From the NCBI GenBank assembly GCA_902805475.1, contig CADCSX010000010.1, forward strand, positions 1,478,001 to 1,542,000: a stretch of DNA of 64,000 nt, in the 5' to 3' direction. The stretch is from Entonaema liquescens (taxonomy: Eukaryota > Ascomycota > Sordariomycetes > Xylariales > Xylariaceae). This document shows positions 1-13,194 of the stretch, in pieces (position 1 is the stretch's first letter; each line of letters opens with the position of its first letter). The position numbers were made by a program, and so were the translations under genes. The notes under the pieces are model-generated. The model worked only from the letters and a program-made list of their open reading frames with translations. It was not told where the DNA came from and did not search any database.

Positions 1-3000
1 AAAATAAATAATAAATTTATATTAATTTTTAAATAAACATTAAAAATTAAAAAAATTAAAATAAAGTTATTTAAATTAATAATATTGTTTATTACTTTAA
101 TAATTATTTAAAATTATAATATATTTAATATAAAGTTTTAAAATTTAATTATTATAATTTTATATATTTAATAAATAAAATTATAATATTTTTTAATTTT
201 ATTAATTAATTAATATATCTTAATTAATATTTAATATTAAATAATTTTAATTATATAAATTTTATTTTTATATTTAATATTATTAAAATTAATTTTGATA
301 TTATATATAATAATATTTAAAAATTTAAAATAAATATTAATTTAATATTATTTTAATATTTTTTATATTTTTTTAATTAATAAATTTTTTATAAAATATA
401 TTATTTAAAAATTAATAACTGCATTAATTATATATAAAATTAATTATTTATTAAAATATATAATATTAATAATTATTTTATAATTAAAATTTATATTAAA
501 ATTTTGTAAATTAAATTTAAATTTTTATAAAATTTTATTTTTAATTTAATAATACTAATAAAATTTATTAATTTTTTTAAAATTATTAATATTAATATTA
601 TATTTTAATTTATTTAATAAATTATAAAATTTACCGATTAATAAATAATTAAAATAAATATAAAAACGTTATAATTTATTTTTTATAAAATAAATAATAT
701 TTTTAAAATAAAATTATAAATATTTTTATTTTTTAATAATATTAATTATTATTCCATTTTTATATACCAATTAATTAATAACGTTATTAAAATATATATT
801 TAATTAATTTATATCTTTTAAGAAAAATAAAAATAAAATATTTAATTTTATAATATAAAAATTTATTTTATTAAATAAAATATTAATTATAATTATTTTT
901 AAAAATTTAATTAATTATTTATTATTAAATTTAATATTTATTTTTTTTACATAAAACTTATCCATTTTTAATTATTAATCCGGATATTTTTTAATAAAAA
1001 TAAAACATTAATTTTTTTTAACCGTAAATACGTATATTATATTTATATCAAGCATAATATTTTAAAAAATACTTTTTATATATCAATTTAAAACAAAAAT
1101 AATATCAGATTTTTTATTTTTAAATAGATTTAAAATAATAATATAATATTAAAACGTTTAATTAAATAAAAATATTACCATTAAAAATAAATCATTTTCG
1201 TTATTTAAATTTAAAAATAAATTAATAGCATTTTCATCTTAATTAAATTTTAAATTAAAATCGTCGATTTTTTTAAAATTTACAAAAAAAATTACGTAAT
1301 TTTTTTTAAAAAAACCCCACTTAACTTTTTATACTTTTTTAACTTTTTTATATTTATATTTTAAATACTTTATTAATTAATATTTTTTTTTTTATAAATT
1401 TAATAATAACATTTCCATTTTTTCATTTATTTAAAATTATATATATTTTTTTTATTACTATAATAATATCTTTAATTAATATAATTAATATAATTATTAT
1501 TATTACTATTATTATATTTATTAATAAAAAATTATTATATATTTTTTATAATTTTATATATTTTAATTAATATTTGAAATTTATTTATTAAATTTTTAAA
1601 TTATATAAATAATATAAAAAAAACATATTAAAATTAAAATACAACTTAATATATTTAATATATTATAATAATAAACTATTATTCGTTTTAAAAATTATAA
1701 TTTAAAATTTTTTAATATAATAAAAATTTATTAAAAAACAATTAAAATATTTCCATATCATTTTTCTTTTAATTTTATTTTTTTATTTTAATATTAAAAA
1801 ATATTATTAATATTTAATTATAATAATATTAAAATAACATTTTATAATAAAATACATATTTATAAAACATTAATATTAAAATACATTATAAAAAAAATAA
1901 ATAATTATTTTTCCAATTAAAATAATAAAAAATATAATATAAAATTATATTTATTAAATTTTTATTATATAATATATATTTAAAAAAAATTTAAACTTAT
2001 TTTCGAAAATATTATATAATTTTTTTATATAATTATTTTTAATATTTTAAACTTTTTTAAAATATTTTATAATAATAAAAAAATATATTTTATTAATAAT
2101 ATATATTAAAAAAACTTTATAATAAATTTAAATTTATTAATTATTAATAAATATAAAGATTTATTTTCGAAAATTTATTATTTATATAAATAATAAAACT
2201 ATTTAAAAAAAAAAACCGTAATTTTTTATTAATAAATTTTTTTTATTTATTCCAACGTTTAAAAAAAATATTAAAATCATATATAAATTATTTAACAGCA
2301 ATTTAAAAAATTTAAAAATATTTTTTATAATAAATGGAATAATTTATCTTTATATCGAATTAATTTTTTATTTAACGTTATATTTTAAAATATTATTTAT
2401 TTATTTTAAGTAAAATATAAATAACTTTTATAAAGTAATAAAAAAAAAAAATGGGAAAAAAAATTAAATATTATTTAAAAATTACTTTAAGTTTTTTATT
2501 AAAATTAAATTATTAAATATTAATAATTTAATATTTTTTATAAATTAAAAATAAAGTATTTTATAATAAAAAAAATAATAAAACGCGTAATAAACAAAAA
2601 AACTATATTAAAAAAAAAATAATATTAATTATAAAATAAATAAAATAAATTAAATATAAAAAAAAAGTTTTCGGTAAAAATAATGTTAAAAAAAGAAATT
2701 TACTTTATATATATAATTTTACGAATAAGCGTTTATAAATTAAAAAACGTTAATTATTAATATATTAATACCCGAAAATATATAAATTTTTATACGTTAA
2801 AATAAACAAATTTTTTTTTAATATTATAAATTAAAATTCTTTATATTAACATATTAAACTATTTTTATTATATTTTTTTTAATTCGTTAAAATTCCAAAT
2901 TAATAAATTATTTACTTATATAAAATTAATGAAAAATTTTACATAATTAATATTATATTAATTTACATAAATTCTTTATTATATTAACATATTTTTTAAT

Positions 3001-5250
3001 ATTAATTATAATAATTTTAATATAATTATAAAATTTATTATTATAAATCTTTAAACTTATTTTTTATATTTATTTAACATTTCTTTAAATATTTAAATAT
3101 ATAAAACGTTTTTATTAATAATTTCGAAATTTATTAAAATAAAAAATATTTAAATATTTTTTTATTAAAATATTATTTTTATAAAATTTATAATTTCCTA
3201 TTTTATTATTATATAATTAAAATATTAAATAAAAATTATTATTATTTAATTAAAAAAATAATTTAACAATTTTTATAACTTATTTATATTTTTTTACTTA
3301 ATTAAATTATTATTTATAATTTAAATTTATATTTACATAAAACTTTTTAATTATAACATTATAAAAAAAATTAATATTATAAATAATAAAAATATTAATA
3401 ATAATAATAAATTTAAATTATTATATATAAATATAAACTTAAATAAATTATAAAATAAAATAAAATAATAACTTATTATAAATAATTTAATTATTTTAAT
3501 AAAAAATATTATATTAATATTACATATATTATTATAATAAAATTTTCCAAATTATCGTAATAATAACTTTTTTAACTTTATTAATTTATATTATTATAAA
3601 TTTAATAACATTAATCAATATTAATAAATACGTACGTAGAAAAAATAATAATAAAACAATAACAAATAAATAAATAAATTAAAATTAATATATTAATAAT
3701 ATTTAAAAAAAAACTATTTACTATTAAAAAATAAAAAAAATATATTCTTTATATAATTTAAAATACATAAATACTTTTTCATATTAAATACGTATTACGT
3801 AATAATACGTACGATTATCACTCAATTATCATTTTTATATATATAATTTTATAAATATTTATAAATTAAATTTTTAAATTATTAATATAATAATAAATTT
3901 ATAATATTTTAAATTTAATTAATGATTTTTTATTAATTTATTAATAAAATATAAATTTAATAAAAAAATTTAAATTATTAAAATTATTTTTAAAAAATGT
4001 TTATATTAATTTAATAATTAAATAATTAACCGTCGAATATTATTATTAATTAATAATTTTAATATTTATAAAACCGCCGTTAAAAAAATAATATAATTTT
4101 TTTAATTAAAATATATTCGAGTAAAATTTTTATTTATAAACGTTATATTAATATATTAATTTTTCGATTAAAATATAATATATATTTTTAAAATAATATA
4201 TTATTAATTTTACCTCGATTTTATCGTTTATTATTTTTTAAATAATAAAAATTATTTAAAAAAAATAACTTTATTTAAAATTTATTATTAAACGTTCGAA
4301 ATTTAATAAAAATTAAAATTTTAAATAATAAATAATTATTTTCGAAAATTAACAATATTTAATTTAACGGAAAAATTAATTAAAATGCTTTTAAATTAAT
4401 TTAATATTAAATATAATTATTTATAAATTAAAAAAACGTTAAAAATTTAATTTAAATAATTTAAATTATAAAAAATTATTAAAAAAATAATAAATATATT
4501 TAATTTTATCGAATTTTTAAATAAAATCTTTAAATTTATTTTATTAATTAATCATTTATTAATTAAATTAATTTAAACGTATATAATTTAAAATATAAAT
4601 AAAAAAATTAATAAAATTAATAAAATTATATTTAACGAAATTTTAATTATTAAAATTTTATTTATTTGTTAAATATTTTTAAATTAATATAAACAACGTT
4701 ATTAAATAAATTTAAACTTTTTACAATTATTAAAAAATAAAAAAAAAACTTTTAAAATTTAAAAAAATAAAACTAAAAATTTTTTATAATTAATAATTAA
4801 TAATAAATATATATTATATATAAAAAAATAAATAATATTTATTAATAAATTAAAATATTTTTTATAAATATTTAATTTAAAATGGAAAAATTATTTTTAT
4901 AACGAATTTATTTAATAACGAATTAAATTTTTTATTTTTTACGATTTATTATAATAAAGTTTTATTATAATAAATTTGTAAAAAAATACATGTAATATTT
5001 ATGCGATTTTCGCGAGCGTGGCGTTTTTATATAAAATTATATAATTATTACCGATTTAATCCACATTATATTACCGAATTAATTTTATTTTTTAAAAACT
5101 TAATACGTATATAAAATTAATATTTTTTTTTAAATAAATTATAATTTATAATTTAAATCGATTTAATCGTAAAATAAACATTAATTATTAATAATAATAT
5201 TTTTAAAATTAAATTTATTTTATTTAAAACAAATATTATATTTTTTAAAT
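1..5250. repeat. AT-rich block, probable RIP-degenerated repeat
   Basis: The sequence is almost entirely A and T, with no open frame of useful length on either strand. Many of the remaining G and C bases sit in CpG steps (ACGTT, TCGAAA, ACCG, for example around 4995-5035), while TpG and most CpA steps are rare. That residue pattern is what repeat-induced point mutation (RIP, preferred target CpA to TpA) leaves in Pezizomycotina transposons. No transposon protein can be recognised any more. The change to normal base composition near 5320 is abrupt. It could be a relic inside an isochore-like AT block, or pericentromeric or subtelomeric; no telomere repeat is seen at the window edge. Confidence 0.85.
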
Positions 5251-5318
5251 AATAAATAATAAATAATAAATAATAAATAATAAATAATAAATAATAAATA
5301 ATAAATAATAAATAATAA
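5251..5318. repeat. (AATAAAT)n tandem repeat at AT-block border
   Basis: About nine to ten near-perfect copies of the 7-bp unit AATAAAT end exactly where the AT-rich block changes into ordinary sequence. It may be a microsatellite expanded in the AT-rich DNA or the tail of the destroyed element. Confidence 0.85.
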
Positions 5319-5652
5319 AAACATGATAGTAATTAAAGGGAAATTGTTTTACACATGGTTTAAGTCGGGTTGTATCGTGAGTAATTAGTTAGTCACGTCC
5401 CGCCCGTGATAAAAGCTCCAAAGGAAGAGGAACGGATGATTCCGATATCGGCGTTTAACTAAAACCACCGGACGATAGGGGCGTCCCTCGCCAATGCTTG
5501 ATAATGGCCGTCTTAGTTACTACTTAGTTACTATATTGAGTAAAGAGTCCCGAGTGGTTTACCTGCAACTCAACAATCCAACTATGGAGGTTACTGGAAT
5601 CTTTTGATACCCAAGAAAAAGAAACGCGCACTAACAGGCGGATGCTTTTATA

Positions 5653-6090
5653 TCACGAAACAAACACAGGTGGTGTGAGTAAATACGAATGATGCCTTAC
5701 CTGGGTCTCTAGGTAAGGGGCTGCGATGTACCATGCGGTATATCCCGTGCATATAGCATGGAATCCACGTCCTCCACCAAGGTGAGGATATGCTGCACGA
5801 TCTAACATACAGGTTAAGATTCTCACGATCGCTCCTCGTTGGAGGAAAATGGAAGAGGCGGTAAGCAGCTGCTTATCAGAAGTTTGTAGATCGAGGAGGA
5901 TGTTTATCCCTGAGATAGCATAGGCACGGAGATCCCGTCGTGGACTATCGGGAATGTCTGGTTGCGGATGAGGTTGCAGTTCCGCCGCAACATCGGCATC
6001 ATTCCGGGGTACGGTGTGTGTTCTGTACTCATCATACACGTTGTACATATGTCTTCGTTTTGCGCAGCGCCGAATCATGCTGTGTGACAT
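5653..6090 (-). CDS. Hypothetical ORF or gene fragment beside AT block
   Basis: A 145-codon frame with an ATG and ordinary amino-acid composition. The middle part (roughly residues 50-128) reads like folded protein rather than low-complexity noise. Near its 3' end the sequence CAG|GTAAGG could be a splice donor, after which the reading frame loses protein character, so this may be one exon of a larger gene or a fragment cut off by the neighbouring AT-rich block. I do not recognise the family and no partner exon could be placed with confidence. It may equally be a chance frame. Confidence 0.2.
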   Translation of the reverse strand: MSHSMIRRCAKRRHMYNVYDEYRTHTVPRNDADVAAELQPHPQPDIPDSPRRDLRAYAISGINILLDLQTSDKQLLTASSIFLQRGAIVRILTCMLDRAAYPHLGGGRGFHAICTGYTAWYIAAPYLETQVRHHSYLLTPPVFVS

Positions 6091-7216
6091 TTATCTTATT
6101 TTGTTTAACCTTTCTCTCCGTTTATATCTCCGATCTGAAACAGACTTCATGACGCGGATGTCAATTTGCCGAGGAGCACTGGACGGACATGTGCGTGTGC
6201 ATATTAAAGTTGACGGCTATGGCTAATCTATCTGAGGGGACATATACATACATCTATGTAGGTAGCATAAGTATGTCTAAGTGACCATACGAGAGAAGGA
6301 ATGCGCACTGTCTACTTGATGTATATCGTTCGGGCTAAGAGACATATGTATATAGAATCAATCTACTACATACCTACCAAATGTAGATATGATGCGTTAC
6401 AACGGCAACGGGCATGGGAATGTAGAAATGTCAAGAGGTTGGGGTCTATCAGGCATCGTTGCTCAGCATCGGTGGGTAGTGGGTAATGCGGGGATTCCGG
6501 TCAACTTGTTTGGGAATACAACGAACGATCACGGATGGGGACCGAAGAGGAGTAAGGAATAATAATATGTCTTATATTTGTTGCTTGTTGCGGGGCTACA
6601 CGAAGAGCATATCTTTACATTTACAACTAGCTGCGTATATTAGGTATTTATGTACCATTATGTAGGTATGCTTTGGAATTTAGTGTCGTATATGTATTTT
6701 TAGTAAATGGTCGTATCGTGAGGATGTGAGGGCTGAAGAGTCATTCAGTCGGAGTTGAGATCGTCAAAGCATGTCAGCCTCTAATCCGAAAATCGACCTA
6801 CGACACTCGAACACAATAGATAGAAATGGAGCCGAACGCAGCGGAACGGCTTCGTAAAGAGCATGCATGAGTAGAGGGCCGTCTCACCACACCACTTCTT
6901 CTCTCAGATCGTCTAAGCGAACTTGAAAAATACGTGACAAATCGCATGCACCAGAACGCTTCGGATTTCTGCAGTCCAACCTCTCCCACTTGCAATACGA
7001 GGATTGTTGCCTCTGGCACTCTAACTAGCTGAGCAGCTGAGCCGAGGGCGACGGCAAAACGAGGGTAATGGCAAAAGTCGCTTTCCCTAAACGGCATCTG
7101 ACTCCTTTTTGGTCCAATGAGAATTTCCGCAAGACCTCCGAAGCACTAAAAAGATCTCCATACCTTAAAGGCCGCGATATATGGTTCCGTAGGTTCTTGC
7201 ATACATAACACTTACA

Positions 7217-7272
7217 CATACATCCGTACATCCATCCATACATACATCCATACATACATACATACATACATA
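7217..7272. repeat. (CATA)n/(CATC)n microsatellite
   Basis: Tetranucleotide repeats of CATA with a few CATC variants. Minus-strand open frames over it are Met/Tyr/Cys-rich low-complexity translations and are not genes. Confidence 0.8.
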
Positions 7273-7388
7273 GGTATGTATACATAGATTCGTACGGCGA
7301 TAATTATTAAGTTACGGTCAATATTGGATGACGCTCCAACCTTAAGGGTATCGGACGATGAATGCAGATGATCAGCAGCGTAGGCTCC

Positions 7389-7390
<2 letters not shown>

Positions 7391-7438
<48 letters not shown>
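7391..7438. repeat. (CT)n microsatellite
   Basis: About 23 uninterrupted CT dinucleotides. Open frames through it give Ser-Leu or Arg-Glu runs and are artefacts. Confidence 0.9.
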
Positions 7439-7439
<1 letters not shown>

Positions 7440-8603
7440 GTACGTACAGTACAGTACAATATAGTACATACCTTTACCATAGTATGCAAATAAAGCTAGA
7501 CTCTTTCGATACCTTATTTTCCGAAAGTAAAACATGGGCAAGCCAACCATTTGTGTATTTGGTGGACGAGCCGAATGATACCCTTCTGAGGCTCTGAAAC
7601 TAGACGGGGGGGTCTTTGAGCTGAGGGGGCTCGCCGGTGCAACCTGTCCGGACGTTTGCAGGGGAGGCCATGGCGGCGCATTGAATTTCGAATTGAGTAG
7701 ATGGCGTTTTTTTTTTTTTTTTATGAGAAGATCGCCCGCTCGAGACCCTTGAGTTGAGGGATCACCAAGCCAAAAAAAAGTGTTGTTGGCTTGCTCGTTG
7801 CTTATTAGTTTGCTTGTGGTTTAGTCCATACTTGTATTAGTCTATCTAAACTCACGTGGACGTCGAAGTTCGGTAAAGCCTTTTGTCAGATTCTGAAAGG
7901 CTAAGGTTTTTATTTTTTTACGGTCATGATTTAGGGTTTTTTGGTGAGAGTGGCCTCGTAATGTAAAAGACGAAATCGATGACAACACGACGGGCATTTC
8001 ATCTAGAATCATCGTGATTCTGTTTGCCGGCGTCACTGTGGTGCAACTCGCTAACATGGTTTAGAACAGTACAAATAATAGAACAGGTAGGTCGATAGCT
8101 ACCCATGATCCCTGTCTAGTAGATAAAAGACAGCCACTCATATCAGCTTTAGCTGCTTGGGGTCTTGGAGATAGCGCTGAGACCACCACCCGGACAGGGA
8201 ATACCTCCTTTTATTTTCATTTTTTTGGTCATGTACCCCGTACAGTACGGAATACAATATCTACAATATCTCATAATTATCTGCGAGAACAAGAACCCCG
8301 GTCTCCCCATCTTGGAGCTCTCTCCCAGAACTTCTCTCTCTTTGAGAACATTCCTCTCGTTCCCCCTTCGTATCCTAGGCACCGTTCCAATCGCTTTTAA
8401 ACTCGGTCGTCGGTCTGTCGTTATTCTTTTTATTTTTATATTTTTTATAATATTCGTTTACATTTAATACACTAATTCTTTCCCGTTGTACATTGTCTTT
8501 TAATACTACACGGTCGTTCTAATTAGAGACGAAGAGGAAAACGAGTAATATCTATCGTCACAGCCGTCTTCGTCCTACCGTAACACCTAATTCTACCATC
8601 ACA

Positions 8604-9316
8604 ATGTCTTCCTTAAGGAACATCTTAGCTGCGGCCGTTCTCTTGGCCTCTTCGGTTCAGGCTGACTATGTCATTGACCCTTCCAGCGTGTCCATGACTA
8701 TCAAAAGTACGTCCTACTATACTCGCCTAAAACAAGCTCCGATCCAATGATACTAACACGATATATAGCGAGCTGGTGTCAATCTGAAAAGAGCACGTGC
8801 CCTCTGATCTGCCAACAGACGCCGCCGGGAACCACATTGGTCAACGAGTGCGATCCTGTAAGTTCTCATCGCAGATACGATCGGGATAGTGGGACGTCTC
8901 ATACTAACTTTTCCCTGTAGAAAGCTTTGACCTACGGCTGTGTATGCGGAGACAATAAGCAGCCGAACGTGTCCGAGTATTCGCTTACTCTGCCGTACTT
9001 TGTCTGCCAGGAATGGGGTGACCAGTGCGTCAAGAAGTGCGGACAGGACAACGCTTGTGCCAGCTCGTGCCGAGAAGACCACCCTTGTGGTGCTCAGAAC
9101 CCGACGAGGTCCAACGCCACATCATCCAGTGCAGGCCCAACTGCCACAGCTACTGGTACTGAGTCCGATGACCCTAATACTATTTACACTGGCCTGGCCG
9201 GTAGCAACGATGACTCGGGCAACGGCAATGCCGCCTTCCGAGTAGGTGCTAATGATGGCTTATTCGGCTTTGCCATTATTGCCGCCAGTGTCAGTCTGGG
9301 TGTTTTCCTGCTATAA
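8604..9316 (+). CDS. Secreted cysteine-rich DUF7707 protein, GPI-type
   Basis: Three exons: 8604-8706, 8769-8857 and 8921-9316, giving 195 residues. Both introns are GT-AG with ACTAAC-type branch sites just before the acceptor. The N-terminus (about 20 residues, ending VQA) is a signal peptide. The core holds 12 cysteines including the YGCVCGD and CASSC segments typical of the fungal DUF7707 family. A Thr/Ser-rich linker follows, and the C-terminus is a hydrophobic tail ending GVFLL, as expected for GPI anchoring at the cell surface. The family is widespread in Pezizomycotina and has no established biochemical function. It stands alone, with a pyrimidine-rich leader and more than 1 kb to the next gene. 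The start is the first ATG and directly precedes the signal peptide. Confidence 0.87.
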
Positions 9317-9910
9317 GAAACTGAAGGACGTGGGAACGTTTTCAGCCTTTGGGCAGCAGCACCTCGACATGTTTTTACGCTACAAGTCGCGTCCGATAAA
9401 CAGTCAATACGTTCTGTTTTGACGGAGGAGACTTCCGAAACCGTATGAGCGCATCATGCACTCTTCGCCTCGTACGTGGGGGACGATGAACTGAATTATC
9501 TAATCAGAGCGGTTGCACTTGATACCTGCCGCATACTGGTATAATATCGTGCTTAGGAGCTTGGGGAACTGAAGCTTGGGAAACCTTGCATTTTCGATAA
9601 TGGGAGCGTAGATGGGATATTTGGACATACTCTTATGCTATACAGCAGCCTACTTAACAAAACGACATCCCGCCGAGGGACGATAGGGCACATATGTTGC
9701 TCGGAATTAATAATAAAATGCATGAGGATCTGATCTTTCTATCAGGCCTCCACTCACACACCGATTATTTCGTTATTGCTTCATCAGTGAATCCCTTGCG
9801 TGACGCTATAGTTGTTGCCTCGGACATCTTTAGATGCCGCGGATAGACTGAATATAAACTCCTAGGTAAGAGTTACACCGGGTTCTCGTCGTGAGATAGT
9901 TTGGGGTAGC

Positions 9911-9956
9911 TTGAGCTGACATGTGGGAATCCTATCCAACATACATGTCAGCTCAA
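9911..9956. repeat. Perfect 14-bp inverted repeat (hairpin)
   Basis: TTGAGCTGACATGT at 9911-9924 is matched by its exact reverse complement at 9943-9956, with an 18-nt loop. It lies about 600 bp beyond the DUF7707 stop, so it is not an obvious transcript terminator. It may be a remnant of a small inverted-repeat element. Confidence 0.7.
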
Positions 9957-9982
9957 TTAATCTAGTTTAATAAACCAGTGAT

Positions 9983-10014
9983 AATTCCCATAGTTATACT
10001 TTTTAATGGGAATT
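9983..10014. repeat. Perfect 9-bp inverted repeat (hairpin)
   Basis: AATTCCCAT at 9983-9991 pairs with ATGGGAATT at 10006-10014 around a 14-nt AT-rich loop. It follows the larger hairpin by 26 bp. Confidence 0.6.
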
Positions 10015-10702
10015 TTGTTGCTGACGATTGGATGGATTAATATATAGGTACGTAGATAATAAGGCTTAAATAGAACCTGCTAAAAAGTGATGGAAAAATA
10101 GGGGGCATCGTGAAATTCAGCAATTTGATTCGTCTCGATTTAACTTGTTCTTGCTTGTACAACCCACGTTCTTGGATAGAACACCCTGACACCCTATTTG
10201 CATGTGGGACTCATTATGTAACACGGGCGAAAACCATCTCGGCCCCACCATTGTGCATTACCTCTGTAGGAAGTACATGTAGCCGGCCTAGGTACATCCG
10301 AGTGTAAATTATTCTTCCACGCTTGCTGCTGCGAGTTGCCAACTTATACTTGAACACACCGACTTGCGACTTGCGACTTGCCGACCTGCCGCCTACAACC
10401 TATAAACCTTCGTGACACATTCGTACTCCTCTATATTTCTTTTCTGTGACTTCGTTTTTTTTTTTAATACATATTATCTCATGGAGTCCATTAGCATTTA
10501 CTTAACGTGGGAATGATCATTCCTTTTCGTTACTAAATTCCTTAAGTTCGCAACCAATAATTCCACCGTCGCGAACAGAACTCTGAGGTGCTATCGTATT
10601 TGCACTTCGTTCACTTGTCTCAATTAGAGTCAAGTTATCTCCGAGCTGATCGCAAACCGTTTTGTGGCCATCAAGCAAAGCAGAGAAGCCCAGCGCGCCA
10701 CC

Positions 10703-12172
10703 ATGGCTCCGAACAATAGTAGTATGTATAACCTTGGCGTCCCTCTGCCGTCCTTGGCAATTCTTTAGATCTGACAGAGTATACGTACGTAGAAAATGCC
10801 GTCGCCGAATGCATCTCAGACGATGCTTTAATACACCTAAAGTCCTACAAGTACTCGGCCGTCGACAAGTCGCCTATCTCTAATTACATCCTCCGTCCCT
10901 ACGTACGTACCGAGCTCCTATACCCGCCCTGACACCGAACAGTACTAAGAGTTGGATTAGTGGAATGCATTCGTTGAGCTTCTGCCATTATGGCTGGCAC
11001 CCAATATGGTAACCCTGATAGGGTTCATGTTCATTCTAGTTAACATCGCTTTACTGGTTATATTTATGCCAGATTTAGTAGGCCCGGTACGTACTTAACC
11101 TTGTGATACCGTGAAGCGAAGATCGCACTTTGGCTAACAACTTCGAACTTCAGGGCCCGTCATGGCTCTACTTCAGCTTCGCTTTCGGCCTCTTCATGTA
11201 CCAGACTATGGACAACATCGACGGGAAGCAGGCGCGGCGAACTGGCACATCGAGCGGTCTGGGAGAATTATTCGATCACGGCATCGACTCCTTAAACTGT
11301 ACTCTTGGCAGCTTGCTAGAGACAGGCGCGATGGCGCTGGGAACTTCGAAATCAGGTGTCTTTACTGCTCTGTGTCCTTGCTTACCTATGTTCTTCTCGA
11401 CATGGGAGACGTACCACACTCACACGCTATACCTGGGCTATTTTAACGGTCCCACCGAGGGTCTCCTGATCGCGTGCAGTCTAATGGCAATCTCCGGCAT
11501 CTACGGACCTGGCATCTGGACCGAACCTATTGTTAATATTGTAGGAAACAATACCTCTTCGGTTTCGACGAGGTTGTCGCCGACCATTCGATTCGCGATA
11601 TCTGGATTCTCATCATTATAGGCTCGCTCGTCTTGGGTCACATGCCATTCTGTGTCCTCAACGTTGTTAAAGCTAGACGACGGAACAACCTCCCGGTCCT
11701 CCCAGTGTTCCTCGAGTGGATTCCCATGGCTGTGTACACCTTCTCGATCGGCGCATGGCTGTACTCACCGTACTCAACTCTGAGGAGCGAGAATCACCTG
11801 GTGCTCTTCTGCCTGACTATGTCTCTCGTGTTCGGGCGCATGACGACCAAGATGATCCTCGCCCACCTTACCCGCCAACCCTTCCCGTACTGGACCGTGA
11901 TGTTGGCTCCGCTTGTAGGCGGTGCTATCCTGGGTAACCTTCCACGGTTTGGCCTCCCGGCTATCACTGCGGACCTCGAGCATTACTACCTGTGGGCATA
12001 CTTCGTGTTCGCGTTTATCGTGTATTTCCGCTGGGCGTACCTAGTCACAACCAGCATATGCAACTTCCTCGGCATTAACTGCCTCACTATTCCCCACGAG
12101 AAGCAGCTTGAGAACAAGCGGAAGCAGGAGCTTCTAGCGAATGGTGCAGCTAACGGGAAGAAGTCCCAGTAA
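10703..12172 (+). CDS. CPT1: Choline/ethanolamine phosphotransferase (1-nt frameshift)
   Basis: Transfers phosphocholine or phosphoethanolamine from the CDP-alcohol to diacylglycerol, the last Kennedy-pathway step, in ER/Golgi membranes. Exons: 10703-10721, 10769-10902, 10961-11086, 11154-12172. The start has a strong context (CCACCATGG). The CDP-alcohol phosphotransferase signature DG(x)2AR(x)8G(x)3D(x)3D is intact in exon 4 (DGKQARR ... GELFDHGID), and several hydrophobic segments follow. The frame breaks near 11541-11548: conserved sequence up to IVNIVG is in one frame and KQYLFGFDEVV onward in another. One extra base in the AAA run (11546-11548) restores a 432-residue protein of normal family length. 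No intron fits there, because the downstream frame has a stop at 11534-11536. I regard this as probable sequencing error, not a dead gene. Confidence 0.85.
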
Positions 12173-13194
12173 ATGCGTAGACTCGTGCTATATATGGAGG
12201 AGAGGTATGGAGTTGGGGATATAGTGGATATGGTGTATGATTCCGGAAAGATGCCCACCCCTTTTATCCCAGGGACTTGCGTTGGCTTCTACGCGGGAGC
12301 TAGACTTTCTCCGCTCTTACATTACATTGTTTTAATATACTAGAAAAAGGAAACAGGACTACATGTAGATAGGCAGACAGGGCTTCACTGCGGCGCATCG
12401 TGTTACTGCGGATTCTCACAGCCGCCGGGAACCACACAGGGATGGATAGGGAGGTAGGGTGGGAGGTGTCTGGTCCGAGAAAAAAAATTTGGGACAGACG
12501 TGTATATGTACCAACGGTAGATGCATTTTCCCCTCTTCCTGGCCTTTTGGCTAGGAATGGGATGGGTAGGACGTCTTTCTCATCGATCTATGAAGAGAGA
12601 GGGCGCCGGTAATTAATGGTGATTGCATTTGCATTGCGATGGTAGGGGGGTGTATTCTGAATAGAGATGGTATAGTAATGATAGGGTGAAATGAATTAAA
12701 TCGAAGAGAGTCCTCTTACTTTTTCGGTTGTGAGAGGTTTATGGATTTATAGTATGAGTCTAAGCTGGAGTTAGTTTGGGTATATTGTAAGATGATGTTT
12801 CGTACCGGGCTTGAATGCACGATGACATTACCGTATATACCACGCCTCTTACATTTACTTCGTTACCGTTTGAATCTACTGCATCTCGAACTGGGATTTA
12901 CACGGGGTTAAGTTGCCTGGGATGGAATAAAGAATAGAGGAATCAAATACAAGGGTAAATGGCATAGGTAAAAGGAGGTATTTGTTATATATCCTTTTTT
13001 GATCTACCGTAATTTTAGCATTCCATGTACTTCACGCGTCCGATCCTCACGAGGGACCAACGCCACAAATACATTACCATCAAATCACGCGTGCCCCGGG
13101 TCTGGCGAATCAGAGCCCCCCTTATCCCTTTATATCCTTCTCCTCCCTAGCATACATGGATAAGAACACGTGGGTATTTCCACAGGGTCGCCGT
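12173..13194. other. Convergent intergenic region
   Basis: Lies between the 3' ends of the phosphotransferase (plus) and SWP1 (minus). No coding, RNA or repeat feature could be supported. Confidence 0.5.

Larger units (their letters stand above)
5319..8603. other. Gene-poor interval with microsatellites
   Basis: Base composition is normal but I see no convincing gene apart from the weak minus-strand frame at 5653-6090. It contains a CATA-rich tract, a long CT tract, a T-run near 7706-7723 and many scattered TAGGTA/TACATA-type simple motifs. The 3' part (8400-8600) is pyrimidine-rich and serves as promoter and leader for the DUF7707 gene that starts at 8604. Confidence 0.5.
9317..10702. other. 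Intergenic region with two hairpins
   Basis: No gene supported. The left part is the DUF7707 3' region. The middle holds two perfect inverted repeats (9911-9956 and 9983-10014). The last few hundred bases (10300-10700) are pyrimidine-rich and act as promoter/leader of the phosphotransferase gene. Confidence 0.5.

Noticed and set aside
1..5250. Mitochondrial-origin DNA
   Set aside because: The A+T level would fit, but no mitochondrial gene, tRNA or rRNA can be read and the remaining CpG pattern suits RIP better.
7025..7597. Several ORFs around 7.0-7.6 kb
   Set aside because: They are translations of the CATA and CT microsatellites on both strands.
11521..11560. Micro-intron as explanation for the CPT1 frame change
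   Set aside because: The only GT...AG pair near the break (13 nt) gives the wrong frame, and longer ones would remove conserved residues; a missing A is simpler.
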